NCBI GenBank assembly: GCA_003427395.1
Contig: BFEA01000332.1
Span: forward strand, 1,042,163 to 1,066,513
DNA: 24,351 nt
DNA from: Chara braunii
Lineage: Eukaryota > Streptophyta > Charophyceae > Charales > Characeae
Direction: 5' to 3'
Shown: in pieces, positions 8,523-18,655 of the stretch
Layout of the letters: each line of letters begins with the position of its first letter
Position numbering within the stretch: the stretch's first letter is position 1
Translations under genes and position numbers: made by a program
The notes under the pieces: model-generated
Database searches by the model: none
Seen by the model: the letters and a program-made list of their open reading frames with translations, nothing else
Told to the model about the DNA's origin: nothing

Positions 8523-10604
8523 GTCATCCGTAAGAAACAGACGAAGTTGTTATTTTTTTATAGTTTCCGATAAATTTTCAAATGAAATTGGTTCTTGTGT
8601 ATTTTCATCTGATGCTTGTAATAACAAAGTATTTAACAATGCTTGAGCAAGTAAAACGAAAGTAAGATGTTGTTTTTCATTTAATGAGAAGTATTGATAA
8701 ATTTCATAATTGTAGGAAAGAGAGATATAGAAGAGCAGGATGATTTATAATTTGGTATTTTAATACAATTATGTGTTTGAAGTGCATCTGTAATTAGTTG
8801 TACACGAGTTGATGAGTGTACAATATTCGAGTTTGAAATTAAATCTCATACTTCGTATATATTAGATGAATTTGTTTTTGTCAAAGATAAAATTATATTT
8901 ATGTTTAATATATATTTTTTTATGTATAAATTAGTGTTCGAGATGAAGTTGAATTGTATAATGTGTTATATGTTTGTAATTTTTGACAAACAAATTGTGT
9001 CATTAATTTTATAATGTAATATGAATTGTCTTGTTCTCATATTGATTCACAATTTGATCATTGGAATGTAAGATTTTGCATTTTCATTTTTTTGATCGAA
9101 TGTATTATATGAAACATCGTGATCTAATGGAGAGAAAAATATAAGATCATTGTTTCTTGATTGGTTTGAAGAAAAATATGATTCTTCATTAATATCGTTT
9201 TGTTCTGTACCTTGGGTTAGTCTGTTTTTTTGTATGTCATTTGCACGTTTACGAGCAATGTGATAATCTTGCATTTGTAAATATATGTTATGAACAAATG
9301 TAGGTTTATTTTCGTAAAAAGAAGTGAATTAATCATGCCAAGTTTGATTTTCATGTATCAAATCTGATAATTTACAAAATGGTTTGAATAATAAGAGAGA
9401 TAATTGAGCATGTCGCATTTTATTTTCTTCATCTGTGCAAGTTTCAAGATAAGGAATACACACAGAATAAAGAATTACAATTGTAAGTTGATATTTATAT
9501 TTAGCTAGACATTTGTGTGCATGCAATAAATTATTATTTAAAAAGTCTTTTATATCTTCAGATGTAAAAGATTTATTTGACTGATAAAAATACATTTTAA
9601 ATTAATATAAAAATATGTTCATAAATGTTTTTTGTCGATAGATATAATCATCGAGCGGATGAGAAACAATATATATTTTGCTTGTTTTTTGTAAAAAAAG
9701 GATAGTATCTTTGTTATTTAGTAATTGTTTCAACATATTATACAAATGAATTGTTCTATATTTGTGACTTTGATAAACACAAGTTTGTCTTAATAAATAC
9801 AATGCATAAAGTATGTCTGCGATTTCTTGTTTATTATTCATATTCAAGAGTTGAGATGATAATCAACGACGTGTTTTTGTTTCAAGTGAGAGTCATATTT
9901 CTTGCTCAATTATTTTTTTTTGGCATTGTCGTGCATATAAAATATTTAAACGAAGAACAATTTTACAATCAATTTTATTTTTATCTTTAGTTGGGTAGTT
10001 ACAACAATAAAATATTCGTTATGTAGCCTTGGAAGCACCAAAAAGAGGTTGAATATCATGATCACATTTAAACGCTCATAAAATTACATCGGTATAAGCA
10101 TTAATGTATTCATTTTCAAGTGCGCATGCTAATTCAATTCTTGTTTCCTATAATATGGTTTGTTCACAATGTTCACGTAAGAAAACATATCGACATATGT
10201 TTTCATTTTTATTCATGCGTGTCTTTTTCAAACATGATTTAGTATCTGTCCAATGATGTGTTTGAATTGAATAAAAAAGTGCAGGTAGTGATAAAGTAAA
10301 AAAACACACAGTGTTGAGACATTGGTAAGAGAGTTTCACTTGTGGGATGTACGTGGAATGTGTCATCAGTCATACGAATACAATTTGCTTTTGGCATATC
10401 GAAATTAGATAAATCATCATATCCAAGTGATGGGTTAGATTGTAAAATTTGTTGACGAAGTATGTGTTGTGAACTGAAAAGAGTATTGCAATGTGTACAT
10501 TTTAATCTTGCAGGTCCGTGTTGTGGCTTATAATATTTTTTTTGAAAGTGGTGAACAACGAGCTGATGAAGAAATTGAATACGACATATAACAAGGTGGT
10601 GCAT

Positions 10605-11830
10605 GACATTCTGAACAAAAAAACAATGAAATGTTTTGAGCTCCGCGTGTTATTAATACTATCAACATACTGTGTTATTAATTAGCTGAATAGAGTATCA
10701 AAATTTTGTACTGTGTCGAATTCAACAGTTGTTAATGGTGTATTTTTCAACCATACAATCAAAATGATGTATTTTACAGCCTAAAAGGAACCTCAATAAT
10801 TTTTGGAGATGAATGTCTATACTCGCATTACCCTCATGTTGAATTGACAATGAGGTTTTAGATGTAAAACTGAACTATAAAAATATGCAAGGAACATTTA
10901 TGTGAAGGCTAAACAATAAAAAGTTCAAGGTGCAATCTCATTTGAGTCTTTCAAGGAGCGCGTCATAAAACAATTCTCATAAATTTTATTGTTTACAATA
11001 AGTGCACTTGTCGAGTGAGTATATTTCCCTTTACCTCCTATGTCTGACGAAATTACCAATACATAAATTAAATTAAACCACCTGTACCTTTATCAGCTAT
11101 CGATGTTGAACTTACAATAACCCTGCGCGCAAAATAAATATAAACCGCAGCGATTCTCATTTTGGCTGGCACCACCACCCACGCCGGTCCCGTATTACCG
11201 AACCCTGCCGGCCTCCCCCATTACCTATTGCATCTCAACAAAATAGTTGAAAAAGTTACTGATGGTTTAACTCGGTTGTAAGCTTTATCCATGTATAAGA
11301 ATAATATTATTACGTTTCTCTACCAAGTTTTCCATAATAGTGTCTCAACCTGAATGGAGAAGCCTTCACCAACATTGCATTGTTTATATTTACCATAATT
11401 GATGCAACATATAAAATATTTTAAAAACTTAAAAAAAACACAACGATAACTCATTTTCTCCTGGACTTTACCCTTAATTATGCATGGCATTAGTATTGGG
11501 CATTATATATTTTGACTATCTATTACATTCCTCTATCAATATTTAATCTATCGTAGAGAGGAATCGTAATGGTCGTATGTAATTAAAGATCTGATGACTT
11601 TTGTTAAATACGTGAATACATTACTGAAAATATTCCTTAACTCATCAAAGGTGTTCCTTTGGTGCCACAAATGTTGATTGAAATAGGGCGGCTAACTCAC
11701 TTACATTTCTTCCTCCTATGTGACTTTGCAAAATGTTTCATTCTTCAATTTCCTCTATACCCTTGCGCTACCACTTTTCTATTCATACCTCTTGTTTCTC
11801 AAACCATCAGTCCCCTTAGCACTTACAAGT
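10605..11830. other. no gene seen; element boundary and AT-rich flank
   Basis: The plus-strand G excess disappears and reverses at about 10,740, which I take as the likely right edge of the Helitron-derived block. The rest is AT-rich with stops in all frames, except a GC-richer patch at about 11,150-11,225 without an ORF. The plus-strand frames at 11,659-11,977 overlap each other and a minus-strand frame, and none is convincing. Confidence 0.5.
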
Positions 11831-12401
11831 TCAGGGAAATGGTCGTGGTTTACGACAAACCGTTTTTTGTCTTACAAAACTTGTTTTACAACCTTGAAAT
11901 TGTTTTCTTCCAAAGATCCTTCTCGAAACAATCGACACAAAATCTACGCACTTGATTTTATGAAGCTTCTTACGTAGAATCTTGAGCAGAATAAAGTCGA
12001 TAAACTTGATTGAAGTTGTTGTAGTTGTGTTTCCACTCAAACCCCCAACCCCCGACAACCAGTAGGTGGACCATCCTTCCCTGCCCCTCCTTACATCACG
12101 GTCGCAACACTGCTCAACCAATTTCGAAACGTTCAGGGGAACTGCCAGTTTAGGCTGATTTTTCACATGGTGAAAAACCCATATTAATGTCCGGTTCTCA
12201 AATATTATGCCCACACAGTTGCTCTTCTTTGTTCCTAAAAAACAGTTTGATTGTCAAAAATCCATGGAAGGCTTTAAAAATTATTGTAAGGTTCACATCC
12301 ACCCAACATTGGTCATTTAACTCAAGTTCATAATTTGTAATCTTGCAGTGTTCGGTGACTCCATACTTAGTTATAAATCTCAATGTCTGATATGTTTTCA
12401 A
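11831..12401 (-). pseudogene. unidentified coding-like patch
   Basis: Two adjoining minus frames are open. The first, 12,401-12,198, contains LRFITKYGVTEHCKITNYEL and LNDQCWVDVNLTII. The second, 12,214-11,831, contains KLVEQCCDRDVRRGREG and a basic tail (RRIFGRKQFQGCKTSFVRQK). Residue use is protein-like and not repetitive, but I recognise no domain. It could be a decayed host exon or the upstream part of the neighbouring element. There is no strand skew linking it to the Helitron block. Confidence 0.3.
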
Positions 12402-12491
12402 CGTTTAACTTGAAAATTGCACAGTTCGCATCTATAGGTCCCTGTCTCTAGGAGGGCGTACTTAGAAGGTCTCTCCCTTCTTCCCCCTCAC

Positions 12492-12507
12492 ACAACACAT
12501 GTGTTGT
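12492..12507. repeat. 16-bp perfect palindrome
   Basis: acaacacatgtgttgt is perfectly self-complementary and lies in otherwise ordinary AT-rich sequence. Shortly after it, gaatacaacgcatagtgtgttttctatt resembles gaatataacgcatgtgttctatt at about 13,248, so it may mark a repeat edge. Its function is unknown. Confidence 0.5.
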
Positions 12508-12564
12508 AAATGAATACAACGCATAGTGTGTTTTCTATTCGAATACGATACACGTTTAGGTAAA

Positions 12565-12692
12565 TCAAAAAAAAAAAAAAATCTAAAAAACATAACAAAA
12601 TAATAATAATAAAATCTAAAAGAAAAAAATCTAAAGCAAATCTAGAAAAAGAAAACTTAAAGACGATCTAAAAAAAAAAAAAAAAAAAAAAA
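12565..12692. repeat. A-rich degenerate tandem tract
   Basis: The word aatctaaa recurs about five times among A runs, ending in a long poly(A) at about 12,670-12,691. It may be the tail of an old retroposed sequence or simple slippage. Confidence 0.6.
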
Positions 12693-13980
12693 CTCACCTT
12701 GAAAACTCAAGTTGTTTCCCGTTTAAAACGGGCACCATCTGCTGAATTGGGGACTCAATGCCTCAGTCAGTTCTTGCAACGTCATCTGGCGCTTTGTTTA
12801 TAGATTAGTTTTATTTAGTTTTTTCTTGTTTTGTTTTACGTTCTTCCGTTGACCATAAGCAATGACCAGGCATCTCCACGCCATTGTTGAAATACAACAC
12901 TTAGTTTGTTGGGGATGAGATTTTTTTTTTGATCTGTTTCTTGATTTATGCATGTCATCCTCGCGTAATCCTATGAAATCCACGCAACCTATCTAGGCCA
13001 TGTGATGTCTGTGATCGCATGGTCGAGATGGCCCGCACCCAAACTGCACGTACAAAAAGGAGTTAGCCCATGGTAGGGCACTTCGGACTCGATAAAGGTC
13101 TCTGTCGGGTGGCAGTTTCGTGTGAAACCTACTGGACTAACTCCTATCATGAAAGTTGTACCCACAGTCCTTCTATTTGAAGGGTTCCGGCCCACTAAGT
13201 TGTCTATTGCTTGGCCTAGGCAGGCTCAGTCCTGCCTCACCCGTTTTCGAATATAACGCATGTGTTCTATTTGTTAGTTTTGCAAAATTCAAGGACTTGA
13301 ATACCAATTTTATATGTTATGTTCGGGGGAAAGAGGTAGCAACGACTTTTAATCAGACAAGGGCTGTGGGAGTTTTTCAATACTGAGTGTATCGAAACCA
13401 AAAAGAGAATAGTATAGAAAAACCTTGAAATTACAAAATGCAAGGTTTAGTTTAGTATCGTGTTTCAAGCTCGAAAATAAAAAAGCCTAAACTAATAAAT
13501 CTACTAAATTCCTCTTCTCTTCAAAAACACTTAAAAAAGTCTAAACTTCATTTTTTTCCCTTAGAAAAGTGCACCATAACGTGTCGTTGAGATTGAGACA
13601 TGCAACCATGCCAAACCTTTGTGATGAGCAGGTGTTGCTCGACGATGAGTGAGGGGAAAAAAATGACGTACAGATTAATAGCCTTATGGAATTATATATA
13701 ACCAATATAACCTAGTGAACATGTTATAACCGCTCTATGGAATTATACAAGGGTTCCGGTCACTGACAAATGATCGAGGTGGGGGTCCATGGCGATTCCC
13801 TATGAAACTAGGCTACCAGAGTTGCCTGGGGTCATTTGTCCGGCCGGGCCAAAAACATGAATATATATATAGTGATACTTCGACGAAACAGTTTGTCACA
13901 GCCCCTCGTTTGTTGTCCTTTTCTCTCTCTCTGCCTACAGTTTACCGGGCAGTTCTGTTTGTGACGATATATATAGAGTA
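12693..13980. other. no gene seen; mixed-composition DNA
   Basis: Short open frames on both strands (for example 13,156-13,386 plus and 12,989-13,195 minus) overlap or abut and share no recognisable domain. A 12-bp direct repeat tatggaattata occurs at about 13,684 and 13,736. A weak inverted pair (gacaaatga near 13,764 and tcatttgtc near 13,834) frames a G-rich patch. Probably intergenic or very old repeats. Confidence 0.45.
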
Positions 13981-14613
13981 GCCAGGCCGAACGTACGGAG
14001 GCCCCTAAGCTGACCCCCGAACGGTCGGGCGTTCGGATCCCCGTACGGAGCCCGAACTCGAAGGGGTTCGGACCCCGCAAAAAAATATTTGGTATCTAAA
14101 AATTATTTTTTTTTTCTGATGTTTTTTTTGTGAGTTCTATGTTATGTAAGCTACCTGTTTCTCAATTTTGAAGTCATTCAGTCGAGCCAAACAATAATGA
14201 AAAATCGGCAAAGATGGTGGTGTCAAAACTTGTTTTCCCACTTACTAATTTGTTTTTTTTCTTTTTTCACTTTTTGTTTTCCCTTTATTTCGGGGTCTGA
14301 AAAAAATCATTATTTTTTCAAACTTTATTTGTAGGTTCTCTATTATGTAAGATACATATGTATAAAATTTCATGGCATTTGACGAAACGAAAACAAAATG
14401 AAAAATCGCCAAAGTTGGCGGTGTCAAAAACGTGCTCGCCCACGCAATAATTTCATTTTCGTTTTATTTTTTCTTATTTTCATTAATATTATTAAGTTTT
14501 CGTATTTGATTTTTATTTCAAATTTGGTACGGAATTTGGATGTACTGTTGAGGCAAATGTTGTTTAGTTTATTCTTCTGCATGACATTTGTTTTTTTTCA
14601 GAATTTTTGGAAA

Positions 14614-14678
<65 letters not shown>

Positions 14679-14779
14679 TTCCGCGTTCGGCCGAACGTCC
14701 GAACGCGTTGAGAGGGGGTCCCAAACGTTCGGGCGTTCGGGTTCGGGTGTTCGGCCTGTCCCGAACGCTGACAACCCTG
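13981..14779 (+). repeat. ~800-bp repeat unit, copy 1
   Basis: Three parts are visible: a GC-rich head (13,981-14,090, starting gccaggccgaacgtacgg); an AT-rich body with two internally similar stretches, aaagatggtggtgtcaaaac and aaagttggcggtgtcaaaaa; and a GC-rich end module (14,684-14,779) finishing in CAACCCTG. A 62-base T run (14,616-14,677) separates body from end module. Head and body recur from 14,791. The similar peptide strings read from the heads are by-products of the DNA repeat, not genes. Confidence 0.85.
14616..14677. repeat. 62-base poly(T)
   Basis: An uninterrupted T run lies directly before the GC-rich end module. Reading frames through it give poly-Phe or poly-Lys and should be ignored. 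The exact length is unreliable in any sequencing method. Confidence 0.9.
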
Positions 14780-14790
14780 TATATATATAT

Positions 14791-15499
14791 GCCAGGCCAA
14801 ACGTAAGGAGTCCCCTAAGCTGACCCCCGAACGTTCGGGCATTCGGGTCCCCGTATGGGGCTCGGACCTGAAGGGCTTTGGACCCCACAAAAAAATATTT
14901 TGGTACGTAAATATTATTAGTTTTTATTCTGAAAAACATTCTATGAGTTCTTTGTGATGTATGGTTTCCCCCTCTTCATTTTGAAGTCATTCTGTCAACC
15001 AAAAAAAAAAAAAAATCAGCAAAGATGGTGGTGTCAAAACTTGCTTGCCCACTCACTAATTTCTTTTTTTTTCTCTTTTCACATGAAAAAAATTATTAGT
15101 TTTTTAAACTTTATTTGTATATTCTCTCTAATGTAAGATACACATATATAAATTTTCATGGCATTTATCACAGCCAAAAATAAATGAGAAATCACCAAAG
15201 ATGGCGGTGTTCAAAACGTGCTCGCCCACTCAATAATTCAATTCTCGTTTTATTTTTTCTAATTTTTATTATTATTTATTTTTAGTATTTGATTTTTATT
15301 TCAAAATTGGTAAAAAATTTGGATGTAACATTGAGGCAAATGTTATTTAGTTTATTCTTTTGTATAACATATATTTGTTTCAGGATTTTATATAGATATA
15401 TATATAGATACAGGGTTGCCGACGTTCGGGACGGGCCGAACACCCAAACGTTTGGCACCCTCCCTTGACGCGTTGGGTCGTTCGACCGAACACGGACCC
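14791..15499 (+). repeat. ~800-bp repeat unit, copy 2, with inverted end module
   Basis: The head (14,791-14,900) and body align with copy 1 along their length, offset by about 810 bp. The final GC-rich module (15,411-15,499) is instead the reverse complement of copy 1's end module: it starts CAGGGTTG and runs through gacgttcgggacgggccgaa. The two end modules thus form an inverted pair enclosing copy 2's head and body. Termini of the form CAGGGTTG are seen in some hAT-like DNA transposons, but no transposase is present. Confidence 0.8.
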
Positions 15500-15523
15500 A
15501 TAAAAATATATACATATATATAT

Positions 15524-15631
15524 TTGGTGACGAATTTCAATGTGACCCTGAGACAAAAGTTGTTCAGTTTATTTTTTTTGGTGACGAATTTCAATGTGAC
15601 CCCGAGACAAAAGTTGTTCAGTTTATTTTTC
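15524..15631 (+). repeat. 54-bp tandem duplication
   Basis: Two nearly identical 54-bp units begin ttggtgacgaatttcaatg at 15,524 and 15,578. Both resemble the end of the body of the 800-bp repeat (ttggtacggaatttggatg in copy 1), so this is a third, partial and internally duplicated copy of that repeat. Confidence 0.85.
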
Positions 15632-15639
15632 TGCATAAC

Positions 15640-16222
15640 ATAGTTTGTTTTTGTATTTTTTGGATTTTTATTTTTCTTTGGTTCTTTGCTGCGACCTTCC
15701 TTGGTCCTCCACGGGCTGGCCATCCGGGACCCGGGCGGCCCAACTGGTAGCCTAGCTAAATGTTCAAAAAAGGAAATGAAAGACACATGGAGAGGGAGAA
15801 GTAACAAGGGCGGGGGAAAGTGTTGAAGAAAGCAATGGAAGACAATGGCGAAAGATAACGAAAAGAGAGAGAAAAAACGAGGAAAGACAATGGGCCTCAC
15901 TAAATTGCTCACACCATGCACAAAAGAGCAAAAAATATAGCGGTGTATCCACCCTTTCATTCTCATTTTGCACATTTGGTGAGTAGTGGAGCAAGGCCCA
16001 ACGGGAAGGAAAAGAGCAAGAGAAGCGACAGTTGGACAAGACAGACAAAACAACAAGAAGAGAAAAAAGATAGAGGGAAACGAATGGACACAACAAACAC
16101 GGAAGAAAGTACAGGCGGAGCAAAAGAAAGATACAAAAGCACAAAATCTTGAAGAGGGGTAAGACACCCTTGCACGAAAGCTCGAAGAAGAGGGCAAAAC
16201 GCCACCTTAAACCACCGGTACT
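15640..16222. other. no gene seen; contains a dispersed repeat
   Basis: The 269-residue minus frame from 16,197 is Phe/Ser/Leu-rich, overlaps other open frames and runs straight into the 54-bp repeats and the 800-bp unit, so it is not a gene. Bases 15,893-15,952 (gggcctcac...catgcacaaaag...gcggtgtat) match 1,112-1,168 with substitutions and small gaps, marking a dispersed repeat. Confidence 0.5.
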
Positions 16223-16230
16223 TGGCCCAA

Positions 16231-16370
16231 CTATCGATCCCGAGCCTGGAATGCCCCTATACGACAATTTTTGCTGAAGCGTCGGGCTGCCGTTTCGTTT
16301 TTTTTTTGGCTGGCGCTTCCAGCCATTGTGGACGGGTACCCCGAAGCCCTGAGGCGCTGCGTGTTAACGG
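16231..16370 (+). repeat. diverged direct repeat, copy 1
   Basis: It begins ctatcgatcccgagcctgg, contains ttggctggcgcttccagcca and ends cgtgttaacgg. The same landmarks recur in the same order at 16,723-16,862. The many overlapping short ORFs on both strands here follow from GC-richer composition. Confidence 0.7.
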
Positions 16371-16722
16371 GGAAGCGCCACGACCGATAGCTGGGCCAAG
16401 CAATGGTGGTTTTAGGACATTTGTTACCCGCCGTCTTCTCGCCCGAATAAAACGTATCCCGTGCAATTTTCAGTCCAAATACAGCTATAATGTCTGGGCA
16501 TTCTATTCGGGTGACGACGGTACCTCTGCCGTCTCTGTTAAAATTGGAGCGATACAGTGTGCAAGATTTGCTGCGTCTGCGTGTGGTGTTGTGTGCGGTG
16601 TCTGTCGAGTTGGACACTACAGCCTTGCAGCGGTGGGTGGAGGATATCAGGATGGTATGGTACGATTTTCAAACACACCGTCCTGCCTGTAGTGGTTACA
16701 CCACCAGTGCAGCCTTTCTCAG

Positions 16723-16862
16723 CTATCGATGCCGAGCCTGAAACTGCCCTGTGCGCCAAAAAAAAAGAACCAGTGCGAGCCTCGTTTTGGCTGGCGCTGC
16801 CAGCCATTTCATGCCGACGGTGCCGGTGGTCCCGATCCTGCTTGCCTCCCGTGTTAACCGGC
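16723..16862 (+). repeat. diverged direct repeat, copy 2
   Basis: It begins ctatcgatgccgagcctga, contains ttggctggcgctgccagcca and ends cgtgttaaccg. It lies about 490 bp downstream of copy 1 with similar internal spacing and a homopolymer (A run) where copy 1 has a T run. The tggctggcgctgccagcca core is itself a near-perfect palindrome. Confidence 0.7.
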
Positions 16863-16869
16863 GGACATT

Positions 16870-18600
16870 TGTTTTTCAAGCAGGGAAAGGAACTGGTGGC
16901 TTAAGAGATTTGGCTCTCGGGGCCGAGGTCGCTGCTACGAATCCGTGTTTGCATGAAGGAGGGCCTTGGGCCCAGCTGTACAGATCTATAGCTATAGGGA
17001 CTTATTCTGAGTTTATTAACTAGCGCGGCCAAATTTGTTAAAATTGAAACGTCACAAAGAATTATTCTGAGAACACTACCCAGTGTGGCGTCTACAAGCA
17101 CGGATGACGCGTGTAAGCCGAGAAACGTGTCATAACAAGATATAAATCGCATAACGGTCCGAATAGTTTTGGGAAAGAAAAGGGGCAAGAGAAGACAAAC
17201 AACAAAGGCAAGGCGAAACAAAAAACAAAGCAAATGCAAGGCAAACAAAAAAACAAAAACGAAGGCAAGGCCAGACAGAAAGATAGAAGAAAGCCAACAG
17301 CACAAGGTCAGTTGGTACACGCCTGAACTGTTGAAATACAGACCGATGGTCGAATCCAGATGAAACCGAAATAATTCCTAAGCTGTTTTGCCGGACACCC
17401 GGGCACCTTGTGCTCGCACACACGCCCTGCTGCCCGACCGGGCATGAACCCCGTGCAGGGTTCCAGGCAGCCCCAGCACAAAAAAAAAAAAAAAAATCCA
17501 GAAAAGATCATGTTGTGTAGAACTCAAGCACTTGCATGCTGCCGGTTGTCACGTCGAACAGCCGTACGTTCCACATGTGAGTGGAGGTTGAGCGGCGAAT
17601 TGGAGCGGCGCCTAGCGCACGTGCGGTCAAACTCCGGCGCTGGGCCACACCGGGTCACGGGTTGACGAGGGTGGCGGCCCGACCCCCTTGCGCGGGGGTT
17701 CCACGTGGAGCTCCGTAGCCGTCACGTTGTTGGCACGTGGCATCTAGGGCTGTACGATCGGAGACGCAGTGGAGTGAGCCTAAGGCGAGGCCGAAGTGCG
17801 TGAAGACGACGGCTGGTATCGGAAACGGCCAGGAAGTGAGTAACAGGCAGACCAAGGAAGGTGTAAGCAAAGCAGCGACATAGACGATCGAAGCAGGCAA
17901 GGCCTCCGGCCATGGTCGGAGCGGACAAGCGGGAGCCCTTAGGGGAGTGACCCCACGGGAGATTGAAGAGGGCGAGGCCTCCCGAGAAGACCAATATCAC
18001 CCGGGCGTGGGAAGGAATCGACAGCGGAGAGACATTGGGCGGGCCAAGGAAAGCACAAGCAGGGGGAGGGGCGGGCTCTCAACCGCGATAGAAGTGGATC
18101 ATGCTCGCGGACAAAGCGGGGTGAGACGAGTGGGAGACGTGGCAGGGGAGAGAGAAGGGCATAACAAGGCAGCGGCCACGAATTTGTGGAGAAATCCCGT
18201 GGGGACGGACCCCGCTGACGTAACGGTCGAACCTGCACACAAGAGGAGACGGCGTCTGGAGCATAGGAGGCATCGGAGGAGCGAGAATCAACGAGCGACA
18301 GTAACATTATAAAGCCTCATACTACCTCTACGACCCCCCTACTCCCCCTCCCAGGGCGTCCCCAAGCCAGACCTGACCCTTTGTAAGAAAGCATCAGAAT
18401 GAAATTGGTAACATCAATGAACGGACAATTGACAACTCAACTGACTGTACCACACACACAACGAGACTCAATCACACGGGGGGAGAGCGCGAAACCTTAA
18501 ACAAGCGGCTATACTGCATCTCACACACATAGCACAACCCTAACCCACAGTCGTCCCCCCCAACCCGGAATCGCTCAGGATCGACAATCCCCATCTCACA
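16870..18600. other. no convincing gene; GC-richer flank of the LINE
   Basis: Several short frames are open on both strands. The best is 17,947-18,312 plus (121 residues, Arg/Glu/Gly-rich, ending RRRRLEHRRHRR), with no recognised domain and overlapping minus-strand frames of equal length. A TATA-like attataaag occurs at about 18,305, and the stretch from there to 18,600 is C-rich without ORFs. This could be 3' sequence of an upstream retroelement or 5' untranslated sequence of the LINE. Confidence 0.4.
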
Positions 18601-18609
18601 CCCCCCAAA

Positions 18610-18655
18610 ATATATATATATATATATATATATATCCAAAAAAAAAAAAAAAAAA
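18610..18655 (+). repeat. (AT)n followed by poly(A)
   Basis: Twenty-six bases of alternating AT are followed by cc and 18 A. An A-rich tail of this kind is what a retroposon leaves at its 3' end. LINE-related coding sequence begins soon after, so it may be the tail of an upstream element or a target into which the LINE was inserted. Confidence 0.7.

Larger units (their letters stand above)
7027..10604 (-). pseudogene. Helitron-type protein remnant: Cys-rich segment, CNHD-like box, PIF1-superfamily helicase
   Basis: Collinear minus-strand pieces in shifting frames spell out a Helitron helicase protein. In order they are: a Cys-containing segment (LKCTHCNTLFSS, about 10,500); FKCDHDIQPLFGA and IFYCCNYPTK (about 10,000-10,070); QEIADILYALYLLRQT and YIVSHPLDDYIYR (9,650-9,840); LSLLLFKPFCKLSDLI and NQTWHD (9,330-9,410); MQDYHIARKRANDIQ (about 9,230-9,274); FSLNEKQHLTFVLLAQALL, then the Walker A box, the GDxxQ box, the GMP box and QG/SRV-like motifs down to 7,340. 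Helitrons pair an HUH Rep nuclease with such a 5'-3' helicase for rolling-circle transposition. No Rep HUH motif is visible upstream, so the 5' end looks truncated. Many stops are TGA or TAA. The protein cannot be functional as it stands. Confidence 0.85.

Noticed and set aside
7027-10604. Alternative genetic code with TGA as Trp
   Set aside because: Some TGA codons fall at Trp positions, but others fall at Arg or other positions, TAA stops also occur, and there are several frameshifts. Transition decay explains it better.
2200-10740. Polinton/Maverick or giant-virus insertion
   Set aside because: The helicase plus Ulp1-like protease prompted the idea, but no protein-primed polymerase, integrase, packaging ATPase or capsid protein is visible, and the helicase region has Helitron-specific boxes upstream of the Walker A motif.
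13746-13850. Possible MITE bounded by gacaaatga and tcatttgtc
   Set aside because: The arms are only about nine bases long, and no convincing target duplication or second copy was seen in the window.
14398-14939. ORFs spanning the 62-base T run on both strands
   Set aside because: They consist of poly-Phe or poly-Lys joined to translated repeat heads.
15388-16197. 269-residue minus-strand ORF
   Set aside because: It is Phe/Ser/Leu-rich, overlaps several other open frames, and its end is just the translated 54-bp tandem repeat and the GC-rich end module.
18535-18550. Telomere-like ccctaaccc
   Set aside because: There is only one partial unit (caaccctaaccc), not an array.
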